A stretch of DNA of 64,000 bases from CAZMGV01 sp964565925 (GTDB taxonomy: Bacteria; JAGRBM01; JAHCIT01), in NCBI GenBank assembly GCA_964565925.1, contig CAZMGV010000003.1, positions 124,001 through 188,000 on the forward strand, in the 5' to 3' direction. The notes below the pieces were generated by a model. The model was not told the origin of the DNA. It saw only the letters and a program-made list of their open reading frames with translations, and did not search any database. The position numbers and the translations under genes are program-made. Position 1 is the first letter of the stretch, and each line of letters starts with the position of its first letter. Positions 41,513 to 51,075 of this stretch are shown here, one piece after another.

Positions 41513-43549
41513 ATGGAAAATCCGCTTTTCGAACTCCAGTTCAAGATTCCCTTCGACCGGATCCGCGCCGAACAGGTGGAACCGGCGGTGGCGGAACTGC
41601 TCAGGCAGTCGCAGGCGAAGCTGGAGGCGATTATCGCGGACAAGCGTCCGCGGACCTACGAGAACACGCTGAAAGCGCTTGAGAATATCTCCCGTAACCT
41701 GGACTACGCGATGGGAGTGACCGGACATCTCGAGTCGGTCGCCACCTATCCGGAACTCAGGACCGCGTACAACAACGTGCAGGAACCGGTGAGCGAATTC
41801 TATTCCAGTATCGTGCTTTCGGAAGGACTCTGGAAAGCGCTGCAGGAGTACGAAAAAACCGCCGACGCGAAGGCGCTGGACCCGATCCGCGCCCGTCACC
41901 TCAGGAAGACGATGGAAGACTTCAAGCGGCACGGAGCCGCGCTTCCGCCGGACGACAAGAAGAAACTGGCCGCCATCCATGTGGAACTGGCCAAGCTCAC
42001 GACCAAATTCAGCCAGAACGTGCTCGACGCGACCAACGCCTTCGAACTGATCGTCGAGGACGAGAAACAGCTTAGAGGTCTGCCCGAAAGCGCCGTAAAG
42101 GCCGCCCGTGCCGACGCCGAGCGCAAGGGCAAACCCGGCTGGCGGTTCACGCTCCAGGCGCCCAGCCTGATGGCGGTGATGACCTATCTGGATGACTCCT
42201 CGATCCGCGAGAAGATCTACTGGGCCTCCAACACGCGCGCCTCGTCCGGAGAGACCGACAACCGGCCGGTACTGGCCCGCATCCTGGAACTCCGCGCCGA
42301 AGAGGCGAAGCTGCTGGGCTACGCGAACTTCGCCGACTTCGTGCTCGAAGACCGCATGGCCACCAAAGGCGAGAAAGCGGTCCGCTTCGTGAACGACCTG
42401 CGGGAGAAATCGGAGGCCCAGTTCAGGGCCGAGAACGAGGAGTTGCGCGCCTTCCGGAACGAAAACCTCGGAAAGAACGCCGGGGACCTCAAGCCCTGGG
42501 ACGTCGCCTACTGGGCCGAGAAACAGCGCAAGGCCCTCTACGATTTCGACGAAGAGGAGCTGCGTCCGTACTTCCCCTTCCCGCAGGTGCTGGACGGACT
42601 GTTCGAGATCGCCAGACGGCTCTACGGCATCCGGGTGACCGAGACCGACACGCTGACCACGTGGCACCCGTCGGTGCGGACCTTCACGATTCACGACGCG
42701 GACGGCGAGCACCTGGGTTCGTTCTTCGCCGATTTCTTTCCCCGTGAATCGAAACGCGGCGGCGCCTGGATGGACGCCCTCATCACGGGCGAGCCGGGCC
42801 GGTTCGGATTTTCCCCTCACCTGGGCCTCATCTGCGGGAACCTGACGCCGCCCATGGGCGGCGGCCCCGCGCTGCTCACGCACATGGAAGTGCAGACGAT
42901 CTTCCACGAGTTCGGCCACCTGCTTCATCACCTGCTGTCCAGGGTTCCGGTGCGGTCGCTGGCCGGCACCCACGTGGCGTGGGATTTCGTGGAACTGCCG
43001 TCGCAGATCATGGAGAACTGGTGCTGGGAGCGGGTGGCGCTCGACCTGTTCGCCCGCCACCACCGGACCGGCGAGCCGATCCCGGAGAACCTGTTCCGCA
43101 AGATGGTCCGGGCGAAGAACTTCCGCAGCGCCAACGCAATGATGCGCCAGCTCGGATTCGCCACCGTCGATCTCGCCCTGCACGTTCTCTACGACCCGGC
43201 GAAAGACGGCGACGTGATCGAATACGCCCGCCGGCAGCTGGCTCCGTTCGCCGTGGCCCCGCTGCCCGAGGGTTACGCGATGATCGCCTCGTTCTCGCAC
43301 CTGTTCTCGAGCCCGGTCGCCTACGCGGCCGGTTACTATTCGTACAAGTGGGCCGAGGTGCTCGACGCCGACGCCTTCAGCCGGTTCAAGCGCGAGGGCG
43401 TGTTCAACCGCCGTACGGGAGGCGAGTTCCGCCGCCTGCTGCTCTCCCGCGGCAACTCCGACGAGCCGATGGAGCTGTTCCGCCGGTTCATGGGCCGGGA
43501 ACCCGATCCCAACGCCCTGCTCGAACGGTCGGGCCTGCTGGAAGGCTGA
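41513..43549 (+). CDS. M3 family oligopeptidase (thimet oligopeptidase family)
   Basis: 678 residues from ATG 41513. The zinc motif HEFGH with IFHEFGHLLHHLLS lies in the last third, and the second conserved block is WDFVELPSQIMENW, giving the third ligand Glu. YAAGYYSYKWAEVLDADAF is the substrate-tyrosine block. Typical of oligopeptidase A and dipeptidyl carboxypeptidase. No signal peptide, so it should degrade peptides in the cytoplasm. The frame is open 50 codons further upstream with no conserved sequence. Confidence 0.93.
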   Translation: MENPLFELQFKIPFDRIRAEQVEPAVAELLRQSQAKLEAIIADKRPRTYENTLKALENISRNLDYAMGVTGHLESVATYPELRTAYNNVQEPVSEFYSSIVLSEGLWKALQEYEKTADAKALDPIRARHLRKTMEDFKRHGAALPPDDKKKLAAIHVELAKLTTKFSQNVLDATNAFELIVEDEKQLRGLPESAVKAARADAERKGKPGWRFTLQAPSLMAVMTYLDDSSIREKIYWASNTRASSGETDNRPVLARILELRAEEAKLLGYANFADFVLEDRMATKGEKAVRFVNDLREKSEAQFRAENEELRAFRNENLGKNAGDLKPWDVAYWAEKQRKALYDFDEEELRPYFPFPQVLDGLFEIARRLYGIRVTETDTLTTWHPSVRTFTIHDADGEHLGSFFADFFPRESKRGGAWMDALITGEPGRFGFSPHLGLICGNLTPPMGGGPALLTHMEVQTIFHEFGHLLHHLLSRVPVRSLAGTHVAWDFVELPSQIMENWCWERVALDLFARHHRTGEPIPENLFRKMVRAKNFRSANAMMRQLGFATVDLALHVLYDPAKDGDVIEYARRQLAPFAVAPLPEGYAMIASFSHLFSSPVAYAAGYYSYKWAEVLDADAFSRFKREGVFNRRTGGEFRRLLLSRGNSDEPMELFRRFMGREPDPNALLERSGLLEG

Positions 43550-43555
43550 CCGCTG

Positions 43556-44161
43556 GTGGCAGATGTACCGGTGACAGAAGCAACGGTCCGCAGATTCGGG
43601 ATCGCCCGCCAGAACGAGTTCGCCGTCTCCCTGATGGTGCTCATTCCCGTGCTCTTCGGCGGCGAGGCGGAAAACATCCCCGCCGTCACCCGCAGCGCCT
43701 ACGCGGCCGGACTATTCTGCATCGCCGCGTCGGGGCTGGGTCTGTACGAAGCCGCCGCAGAACGCTCCAAACAGCTGGCCGGTGCCGGAGTGGCCGCGCT
43801 CTCGGCAGTATTCCTCTATTTGATCTCGCCCGCCGCCTGCGATGTGCTGGTATCCTATCTGGCGGTCCGGGGGATGTGGATCGCTCTCAGGCGGAATCCG
43901 CAGCCGTGGATGGAGTTTCTCGACACAAAAGCGTCAAAGATCGGATTCAAATATCTCAACTGGGTCACGGTAATATCGATCCTGGGCGGTTCGGCCATCC
44001 GGTACGCGGCGGGAGCGGCGGCCTCCGGTGCACCGTGGCACCACTGGATCGCCCTGGCCGTCTTTCTGATGGTGACCGCCTACCGGTTCGTGTGGACAAC
44101 GGACGAAGCGGTCGACCAGATAACGAAAGCCCCCGCCCGGGGCGAGACGCCCGGTTACTGA
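43556..44161 (+). CDS. integral membrane protein, unknown
   Basis: 201 residues with a GTG start 7 bases after the oligopeptidase stop. Hydrophobic segments at about 23-36, 46-64, 77-102, 132-150 and 160-178 give four or five helices. A short Arg/Lys-rich loop with LRRNPQPWMEFL lies between helices 3 and 4. No family recognised. Confidence 0.7.
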   Translation: MADVPVTEATVRRFGIARQNEFAVSLMVLIPVLFGGEAENIPAVTRSAYAAGLFCIAASGLGLYEAAAERSKQLAGAGVAALSAVFLYLISPAACDVLVSYLAVRGMWIALRRNPQPWMEFLDTKASKIGFKYLNWVTVISILGGSAIRYAAGAAASGAPWHHWIALAVFLMVTAYRFVWTTDEAVDQITKAPARGETPGY

Positions 44162-44207
44162 CGTATGATTACGGACCGGTGTTCACTGAAAACGCGAATG
44201 GAGCAGC

Positions 44208-45050
44208 ATGAAGCTTGAGAAGTCGATCGGATTCGGAGTCGCCGGGAATTTCGCCGGCCATCTGGTGCAGGCGGGCGAGGCCTCCGATTTTGTAAACGTG
44301 AAGGTGAAGGACGAGAACGCCCCCAAGGGCATGTTCCCGTTCTTCCTGCCCAACGCTCCGCAGCATGTGCTGGGAGGTTTTCCGGTCTCCCACGACCGGA
44401 TTCTGCTCCCGCCCGGGGGCGGCAACGTGCAGATCGAGCCCGAGGTGGCGATCCTGTGCGACCTCACCTACGAAAACGGCAAGGTCGTGTCGGTGACGCC
44501 GCGGTTTTTCGCCGCCTACAACGACTGCTCCATCCGCAAGCCCGGCGCGAAGAAGATCAGCGAAAAGAAGAACTGGGGAGCCTGCACCAAGGGCCTCAGT
44601 GCACGGCATGTCCCCATCGACAAATTCAGCCGGGGCGGCGTAATGGACCGCTACCGGATCGCCTGTTACCTGCTGCGCGGCGGCGAACTCCACCCCTACG
44701 GCATCGACAGCCCGGCGCTGGGCTACAGCTACTTCTACGAGACGCTGCTGCGCTGGATGGTGGAAAAACTCAATACCCAGCAGGACGAGGGACCGCTCGA
44801 ATGCCTGCCGGACCTGCTCCGCACGGCCGGTCACCCCGCGACGGCGATCATCTCCATCGGCGCGACGAAATACACGGATTTCGGCGAGAAGCACTACCTG
44901 GAGCCCGGCGACGAATCGATCGTCGCGGTGTACGATTCGCAAAAATTCGACACGGCGTCACTCGAAAAGCTGCTCCGGTCGGGAACGCCCGGCGCCGAGA
45001 GCCCTGGCGACGGCGCCTCGATCCTGCGCCAGAAGGTGGCCGGCGCGTGA
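44208..45050 (+). CDS. DUF5718 family protein
   Basis: 280 residues beginning MKLEKSIGFGVAGNFAGHL, the start typical of DUF5718. The middle (QIEPEVAILCDLTYENGKV) resembles a metal-site strand of fumarylacetoacetate hydrolase-like folds, with Glu, Glu and Asp residues. Enzymatic role unknown. The next gene starts in the GTGA overlap, so the two are coupled. Confidence 0.72.
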   Translation: MKLEKSIGFGVAGNFAGHLVQAGEASDFVNVKVKDENAPKGMFPFFLPNAPQHVLGGFPVSHDRILLPPGGGNVQIEPEVAILCDLTYENGKVVSVTPRFFAAYNDCSIRKPGAKKISEKKNWGACTKGLSARHVPIDKFSRGGVMDRYRIACYLLRGGELHPYGIDSPALGYSYFYETLLRWMVEKLNTQQDEGPLECLPDLLRTAGHPATAIISIGATKYTDFGEKHYLEPGDESIVAVYDSQKFDTASLEKLLRSGTPGAESPGDGASILRQKVAGA

Positions 45051-45601
45051 ACCGGTTCCGTCCACTGCTGGTGCTGGTTCTGGCGGCCATGTGCGGCGGC
45101 TGCGCCGGGCACACCTGGTCGTGCCCCGATTCGAACCATCTCGACACCTGGATCGGCAAGACCGAGGAAGACCTGGTACGCAAGAAGGGCGAGCCCACCT
45201 ACCGGCAGACGAAATTCACGAGGGACAACACGGTCGTCGTCGCCTGGCGGACCGTCCGCTGGGACTGCCCCGAATGCAACCGCCTGGACGCACCGGCCGA
45301 CCGGTGCGCCTACTGCGCGCCCGACACGATCGAGGAAGTGGAGCGGTATTTCATCCGCGCCGACACGGGCATTGTCTACGACTGGGACTGGAGCGGCCCC
45401 TGGGGCGAACAGTATTTCAGCGAGGCCGATACACTGAAGGCCGCGCAGACGGCGGGCCGGCCGGAATCGCCGCCGCCCGGTTCACCGGACAGTCCGGGGG
45501 ACCGGCCGAAAGCGCTCGAATGGAGCGATTTCTATTCGTGGGCAAAACCGAAGCCGGCTGCCGCCGCCCCGAAGAGAACCGGACGCTGCATCCGGTACTA
45601 G
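45047..45601 (+). CDS. lipoprotein with zinc-ribbon-like Cys pairs
   Basis: 184 residues from GTG 45047, overlapping the previous stop by 4 bases. A lipoprotein signal ends AAMCGGC, with two candidate lipid Cys. A first half with TWIGKTEEDLVRKKGEP resembles SmpA/OmlA-like regions (small lipoproteins sensing folding), and DCPECN...RCAYC gives two CxxC pairs, as in a zinc ribbon. The C-terminal part is Pro/Ala-rich. The frame opened far upstream belongs to the overlap with the DUF5718 gene. Confidence 0.72.
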   Translation: MNRFRPLLVLVLAAMCGGCAGHTWSCPDSNHLDTWIGKTEEDLVRKKGEPTYRQTKFTRDNTVVVAWRTVRWDCPECNRLDAPADRCAYCAPDTIEEVERYFIRADTGIVYDWDWSGPWGEQYFSEADTLKAAQTAGRPESPPPGSPDSPGDRPKALEWSDFYSWAKPKPAAAAPKRTGRCIRY

Positions 45602-45651
45602 CGCCCGTCACCAGCAACCGCTACCCGCAGCCAGCGGCGGGGCCCGCCGCT

Positions 45652-46101
45652 TCAGAACGTCTTCCGTGAATCCAGCAGGATCGTGAACGGTCCGTCGTTA
45701 ACGATCTCGACCGTCATCATTGCCCCGAAGCGCCCCGTCGCGCACGTTATTCCCAGCGTGCGGCACTTCTCCACCAGATCGTTGAACAGCGGCTCGGCGG
45801 CCTCCGGACGGGCGGCGGCCGTATAGGACGGCCTGCGGCCGGTACGGGCATCCGCCAGCAGCGTGAACTGGGAAACCAGCAAAAGTGAGCCTTTGGTATC
45901 CACAAGGTTCAGGTTCGGTCTGCCCTGCGGATCATCGAAAATTCTCAGGCCCGCCAGTTTCTCTGAAAGCCATTCAACGTCGGCGGGACCGTCGCCGTCC
46001 GCCACCCCGACCAGCACGCAGAAACCGGGGCCTATCGCACCCACGGTTTCCGCGCCCGCCTTCACGCCCGCGCTCGTGACACGCTGCACTACCGCCCGCA
46101 C
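45652..46101 (-). CDS. dtd: D-aminoacyl-tRNA deacylase
   Basis: 149 residues with a GTG start. SQFTLLAD is the conserved SQFT motif (catalytic Thr) and NDGPFTILLD is the cross-subunit GP motif that positions the D-amino acid. It removes D-amino acids, and Gly mischarged on tRNA-Ala, from tRNA. Length matches E. coli Dtd (145). It is divergent from the hybrid kinase gene by 109 bases. Confidence 0.95.
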   Translation of the reverse strand: MRAVVQRVTSAGVKAGAETVGAIGPGFCVLVGVADGDGPADVEWLSEKLAGLRIFDDPQGRPNLNLVDTKGSLLLVSQFTLLADARTGRRPSYTAAARPEAAEPLFNDLVEKCRTLGITCATGRFGAMMTVEIVNDGPFTILLDSRKTF

Positions 46102-46210
46102 GAAGTTTCTCCCCTGACAGCTTGGCTACACACCGGTTTTTCGTGTCAGACTGGGCCCAGAAGATCAACTGACGCAGTCCCCATCGTCCGCATCTAGGCA
46201 CCGGGAGCAG

Positions 46211-48325
46211 ATGGCCCCTTTACCTTCCAGCGATATTATCCGGCCGAGACAGGTCCGCAGGGTGACCCGAATCGGATTGTACGGCCCGCTGGCGCGGGTA
46301 CTGTTTCTGTTATCCGTCGCCTTCGGGGCGCTCCTGACCTGGACGCAGCCGTCCCAGGGACTGGTACTGCACCCGGTGCTGATGGCGTTCGTCCTCTCTT
46401 CGTTCGGCGGCGTCTTTTATCTCGCCTGCTTTTTCATCCGTCTCAAAGGCGAGGACCGCATCGGCGATTCGACCGATGACTGGCTGGAGTATGTCCAGGC
46501 GATCGTCGATTCGATCCTGATCATGACAGTGATCTACGTGACCGGTTCCCAGACGACGAGCTGGGTCATCTTCCTGATGGTCGCCCCGACCTACTACATG
46601 ACCACCGCCGGGCCCCGGTTCGGCACAGCCCTCTCGATCGGCCTGGGCCTGCTGTATTCTACAACCGTCCTGCTGGAGAGCGCCCGGGTTATCCCCTACG
46701 CCCCGATCCATGAAATACCTGTATTCGAGAGATACGTGTCGGTCGCGGTCGTCAACTTCGGAGCGATCGGTTCGGTGCTGGGCGCGCTCGGGACCGGCAT
46801 CTTCGTCGGATGGATAACCTTCCGTTCGTTCCAGAACCTGATCCTGAGCGAGCAGAAAACCGCCCGGAAATACAACGACCTGATCCATGGCATCTCGGAC
46901 ATCATCTGGGAATGCGACCGCAGCGGGAACTTCACGTTCGTGAGCGGCGGCCTGCGCGAGATACTGGGCTACGCCCCCGAAGAGGTGCTGGGCAAGAGTT
47001 TCCGCAGCCTGTGCGCGTCGGACGATCTGGAGCGGGTCGACCTGTGGTTCAGGAACGGCGGCGCCGAAAAGGGCGGCACGCTCGACTACGGCGCCGTGGC
47101 GAAAGACCTGACCCTTCACTGGATTTCCACCACCGTCACCCCGATCCACAACGACAGGAATTCCTTCAGCGGATTCCGCGGCACCGCCCGGGACGTCACC
47201 AACGCCCGGATCGCCGAGGACCGCCTGAGCCGCGCCCAGCGCTACGAAGCGGTCGCGGCACTGGCCAGCGGCATCGCCCACGACTTCAACAATCTCTTCA
47301 ACGCCATCAACGGGTTCGCCCAGCTGGAACGGCTGAACGCGAACGAGGGCACCGAATCGGCCGAGAACCTGGACGCCGTCGTGAAAGCCACCCGGCGCGG
47401 CACGGCGCTCACCAGCAACCTGCTGAATCTCAGCCGGCCGCAGCTGTTCCGCAAAGTCCCCGTAAGCCCGGCCGACCTGCTCGAAAACACCCGGCAGATC
47501 GCCAGGGCGAGCGTGGGCCCCCGGATACAGATCGATATCGAATGCCGCACCGAACGGAAAGTGCTCGGCGACGAGAACCTCCTGTCGTCGGTACTGCTCA
47601 ACCTGTGCATCAACGCCCGGGATGCGATCGGCAAGAACGACGGGCGGATACTGATGACCGCCGACGGTTCCGGAACGGACCGGGTGACGATCCGCGTGGA
47701 AGACACGGGCTCCGGCATTCCGCCGGATCTCAAGGAAAAGATCTTCCTCCCGTTTTACACGACCAAGCCCCGGGGCTCGGGCACCGGGCTGGGACTCGCC
47801 ATGGCGCGCAAGATCGTCAACGAGCACGGCGGCACGCTGGAACCGGGTTCGTCCAAACTGGGCGGCGCGTCGTTCACGATCACCCTGCCCGCCGCCGGAG
47901 ACGAGGGGCTCATGCCGGCCGCCGCGCCGGAAGCGGGCGAGGTCACCGGGCCCGGACTTTCCTGCCGAATCGTCGTCGTGGACGACGAGGAGCAGAACCT
48001 CGCGGTGTTTTCGAAATACCTGGAACGCCGCGGGCACCAGGTGGTTCCGTTTACAAGCGGCACCGATGCGCTGCGCTGGCTGGAACAGAACAACAAGCCC
48101 GTCAGCGCCATCGTGCTCGACATGGTGATGCCGGAAAAATCGGGGCTGGAAACGTTCCGGGAGTTGCGTCAATTGCACCCGGAGCTGCCGGTGATGTTCA
48201 TCTCCGGCTACGCCGAAACCGACCACATCCGTGCCGTACTGGCGGAACACCGCACGACCTTTATGGCGAAACCGCTCGAGCTGGCGCGGTTTGCGGATCT
48301 GGTGGAAAAACTGATCCAGGGGTGA
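46211..48325 (+). CDS. membrane hybrid sensor histidine kinase
   Basis: 704 residues. Six predicted transmembrane helices (about 28-205) form an integral sensor domain without a periplasmic loop of any size. Then PAS (about 218-335), HisKA with His357 in GIAHDFNNLFN, HATPase with NLCINARDAIG (N box), DTGSGIPPDL and GSGTGLGLA (G boxes), and a receiver domain with phospho-acceptor Asp in AIVLDMVMPEKSG. The REC ends in the KPLE block. The HDFNN form of the H-box is common in orphan kinases. An SD (GGGAG) precedes the ATG. Target unknown. Confidence 0.92.
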   Translation: MAPLPSSDIIRPRQVRRVTRIGLYGPLARVLFLLSVAFGALLTWTQPSQGLVLHPVLMAFVLSSFGGVFYLACFFIRLKGEDRIGDSTDDWLEYVQAIVDSILIMTVIYVTGSQTTSWVIFLMVAPTYYMTTAGPRFGTALSIGLGLLYSTTVLLESARVIPYAPIHEIPVFERYVSVAVVNFGAIGSVLGALGTGIFVGWITFRSFQNLILSEQKTARKYNDLIHGISDIIWECDRSGNFTFVSGGLREILGYAPEEVLGKSFRSLCASDDLERVDLWFRNGGAEKGGTLDYGAVAKDLTLHWISTTVTPIHNDRNSFSGFRGTARDVTNARIAEDRLSRAQRYEAVAALASGIAHDFNNLFNAINGFAQLERLNANEGTESAENLDAVVKATRRGTALTSNLLNLSRPQLFRKVPVSPADLLENTRQIARASVGPRIQIDIECRTERKVLGDENLLSSVLLNLCINARDAIGKNDGRILMTADGSGTDRVTIRVEDTGSGIPPDLKEKIFLPFYTTKPRGSGTGLGLAMARKIVNEHGGTLEPGSSKLGGASFTITLPAAGDEGLMPAAAPEAGEVTGPGLSCRIVVVDDEEQNLAVFSKYLERRGHQVVPFTSGTDALRWLEQNNKPVSAIVLDMVMPEKSGLETFRELRQLHPELPVMFISGYAETDHIRAVLAEHRTTFMAKPLELARFADLVEKLIQG

Positions 48326-48329
48326 GGCG

Positions 48330-49514
48330 TCAGGCGCTGCGCTGGGAATCCTCGACCACGACGCAGTTGCGGCCCGACCGCTTGGCCCGGTAGAGGCACT
48401 GGTCCGCCATCTCGAGACAGTAGTCCAGCTCCGCCAGCATGTCGCTCGAATAGATGGTGAACGCGCCCAGACTCAGCGTGATGCCGAAGGTACCGGTGCC
48501 CTCCTCGAACCTCTCCGCGCGTATCTTCTCGAGAATCCGGTTCAGGATCACGCTGGCGCCCTTCGCCTCCGTGTCGGTCAGCAGAAGAACAAACTCGTCC
48601 CCTCCGAACCGGAACGCCATGTCCACACCCCGGCGCAGCGACTGGTCGAACACTCGGCTCACGGCCTTGAGCACCTGGTCGCCCGCGCCGTGGCCGTGGG
48701 TGTCGTTGACGGACTTGAAGTGATCCACGTCCACCAGCGCGAACGTGACGGCGCCGCCCGTGCGGACGGCCCGTTCCAGCTCGCGCGCGGCACTGATCTC
48801 GAACACGCGGCGGTTGTAGAGGCCCGTCAGCATGTCCCGGTTCGCCATCGCCTCCAGTTCGTTGCGCTTGGCGGCCAGCTCGTCCAGCACCGCGAGCGCG
48901 ACCGAATAGACGACAAAAATGCTGCATACGAAGGTGGCGATCACCGGCAGCGCGTTCCAGGGGTTGGCGCGCACGTCCAGGAATTCGAGCGACCACTCCA
49001 CATGCGGAATGAGATTGAAAGTTTCGAGCAGCACCAGCGCGGTCAGCGCACCGGCCGTAAAGGTGGCGAGCAGCCGGATCCGCACCCGGTCCAGCAGCAG
49101 GATGCCGATCAGAACCGGCACCAGCACGAAAACGGAAAAAATCGACTTGTAGGTTCCGGCCGACCAGCACAGCGCACACAAAAACAGCGAATCCCGCATC
49201 AGCACCCAGAACGCCATCCGCCGCAGCCACTCCTCCCAGCGTTCCGGATCGGCCGAAGTCCGGGCGCCGCACGCCCGGTAGAGCCACGCCTGGAGGAACA
49301 CATAGACCACGGTCACAAAAGCGATGATCCAGTTGACGTGCCGGCTGATCTGCGTCGAGCGGGGGACCGAGAGCACCAGAATGATAAAAGCGGTCAGACC
49401 GGCGATCAGGAGATACGCCCGGAACGTATAGGCGACGAACTCCGGACGCATGCCCGGCGCCGCATCGTCAGACACAGGGCTGCTGACGGGGATATCCTCG
49501 GAAGGGTCCAGCAT
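48330..49514 (-). CDS. membrane diguanylate cyclase (GGDEF)
   Basis: 394 residues from ATG 49514. Five or six transmembrane helices (about 28-205), then a GGDEF domain with FRFGGDEFVLLL. Five residues before the GGDEF is RGVD, an I-site (RxxD) that suggests product feedback inhibition by c-di-GMP. HGHGAGDQVLKA and DVDHFKSVND are the other conserved blocks, so it should be active. The frame is open for 36 more codons. The ATG has no good SD, so the start is less certain. Confidence 0.92.
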   Translation of the reverse strand: MLDPSEDIPVSSPVSDDAAPGMRPEFVAYTFRAYLLIAGLTAFIILVLSVPRSTQISRHVNWIIAFVTVVYVFLQAWLYRACGARTSADPERWEEWLRRMAFWVLMRDSLFLCALCWSAGTYKSIFSVFVLVPVLIGILLLDRVRIRLLATFTAGALTALVLLETFNLIPHVEWSLEFLDVRANPWNALPVIATFVCSIFVVYSVALAVLDELAAKRNELEAMANRDMLTGLYNRRVFEISAARELERAVRTGGAVTFALVDVDHFKSVNDTHGHGAGDQVLKAVSRVFDQSLRRGVDMAFRFGGDEFVLLLTDTEAKGASVILNRILEKIRAERFEEGTGTFGITLSLGAFTIYSSDMLAELDYCLEMADQCLYRAKRSGRNCVVVEDSQRSA

Positions 49515-49730
49515 ATGGAAGGGGAGAAGGGTACCTGATCTTCGGGTCCCGGAACAGGCAGGTGTGTTCCAAGTCACTGAAATAACTGAATAAACCGCTG
49601 AAGACAGGCAAACAGCGGCCAAATCCCGCTTCCGCGACCCAAATCCGGTGTGACCTTTTGAAATGCTTGAGGTTTTCGGGAAAACCGGGCACAGTGTATA
49701 CGGGTCCCACGGGAAAGAGTTTCCGCTCTT
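49515..49730. other. intergenic control region between cyclase and chemosensory row
   Basis: 216 bases without a gene between divergent genes. A small inverted repeat GGTTTTC/GAAAACC lies at 49672-49687. The MCP SD is GGGAAAGAG just before its ATG. I see no convincing sigma54 or sigma28 promoter. Promoters for both directions must lie here. Confidence 0.5.
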
Positions 49731-51062
49731 ATGAACCAGAAGCGTGTGCCACTGGGAACGAGACTGCTTGTCGCCTCGTTAGTAGGCGCTTTCATTGCGT
49801 CGTTTATCGTTGGCTCGTACATGTACTTTTTCCCGGGCCTTCAGTGGTTCGTCATCGCCGCCGTGGCGGTGGCCGCCGCCGGCATTCCGACCCTCCTCGT
49901 TCACATCCGGGTCGTGAAGCCCCTGACCGAAGACCTCGACGACCTCATTGAGTCTTCCAAGCGCGTCACCTCCGGCAAGCTCGACCAGCCGGTCCAGCTC
50001 CGGGAAGGCCGCCAGGCGGACGAAATCACCCAGGTGGCCGAAGCCGTCGACCGCCTGCGCGAAAACATCAAGGCGCTCGTCAACCAGATCCAGGGCACGG
50101 CGCGCAGCCTCTCCACCTCGACGCACAACCTCTCGGCCACGGCCGAGCAGATGAGTTCCTCAACGGCGGAAATCGCCTCCACCATGGCGGATATCTCCCG
50201 CGGCACGGAGTCGCAGTCGGCGCTCGTTGAAACCACGACCAAGGGCATGCGGGACATGGCCGACGCCCTCAAGATGACGGACCAGAGCGCGAGAGACGGC
50301 GAGGCGTCGGCGACGCTGGCAGCCAAGACCGCCCGCGAATCGTCGGAACTGGCCCGCCAGGCGGTCGACAAGATGGCGGACGTGTTCGCCCGCGTCGAGG
50401 CTTCGGCCAAGCTCGTCGTCGAGTTCTCGAACAAGACCAAGCAGGTCAACAAGATCGTCGACGTCATCAGCGGTATCGCCCAGAAGACGACGCTGCTGTC
50501 CCTCAACGCCACCATCGAAGCGGCCCGCGCCGGCGAGTACGGCCGCGGATTCGCCGTGGTCGCCGACGAAATCAGAAAGCTCGCCGAATCGACGACGACC
50601 TCCGCCGAGGCGATCTCCGATCTCATCGAAGGCATCGACGCCGAGAGCCGCCGCGTGTTCGAGTCGATGCAGACCTCCATCACCATGATCGAGAAGGGCC
50701 GCGTGGACATCACCACCGTGGGCAACTCGCTGGAAGCCATCGTGGCGTCGGTGGCCGAATCCGAAAGCCTGGCCAAGCAGATCTCCGACTTCGCGACGGG
50801 CCAGAACGACCAGTCGCAGGAGATGCTCAAGGCCATCGAGGACATCCAGAAGGTGGCCGAGAACGTCGCCGCCGCGACCATGGAAATCTCCGCCTCGACG
50901 CAGGAACAGACCTCGTCGATGCAGCAGATGGCCAAGTCCGCGCAGGACCTCTCGCGCATGGCCGAAACCCTCAAGATGCTCGCCAACCGGTTCCAGGTGG
51001 GCAGCGAACCGAACCTCCCCACGGGCGGTCTTCCGTCCGAGGACGAAGTTCTGATCGGCTGA
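49731..51062 (+). CDS. methyl-accepting chemotaxis protein without periplasmic sensor domain
   Basis: 443 residues. Two closely spaced transmembrane helices (about 14-34 and 38-57) leave almost no periplasmic loop, then HAMP (about 58-112) and the long coiled-coil signalling domain. The hairpin tip reads IAQKTTLLSLNATIEAARAGEYGRGFAVVADEIRKLAEST, differing slightly from the usual IAxQTNLLALNA form. It cannot sense ligands outside by a normal domain. It should respond at the membrane or in the cytoplasm. First gene of the chemosensory row. Confidence 0.93.
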   Translation: MNQKRVPLGTRLLVASLVGAFIASFIVGSYMYFFPGLQWFVIAAVAVAAAGIPTLLVHIRVVKPLTEDLDDLIESSKRVTSGKLDQPVQLREGRQADEITQVAEAVDRLRENIKALVNQIQGTARSLSTSTHNLSATAEQMSSSTAEIASTMADISRGTESQSALVETTTKGMRDMADALKMTDQSARDGEASATLAAKTARESSELARQAVDKMADVFARVEASAKLVVEFSNKTKQVNKIVDVISGIAQKTTLLSLNATIEAARAGEYGRGFAVVADEIRKLAESTTTSAEAISDLIEGIDAESRRVFESMQTSITMIEKGRVDITTVGNSLEAIVASVAESESLAKQISDFATGQNDQSQEMLKAIEDIQKVAENVAAATMEISASTQEQTSSMQQMAKSAQDLSRMAETLKMLANRFQVGSEPNLPTGGLPSEDEVLIG

Positions 51063-51075
51063 CCCGGTCCGGAAC

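Noticed and set aside
49515..49730. sigma54 or sigma28 promoter for the chemosensory row
   Set aside because: No GG-N10-GC pair at -24/-12 spacing, and no TAAA-N15-GCCGATAA-like sequence stood out.
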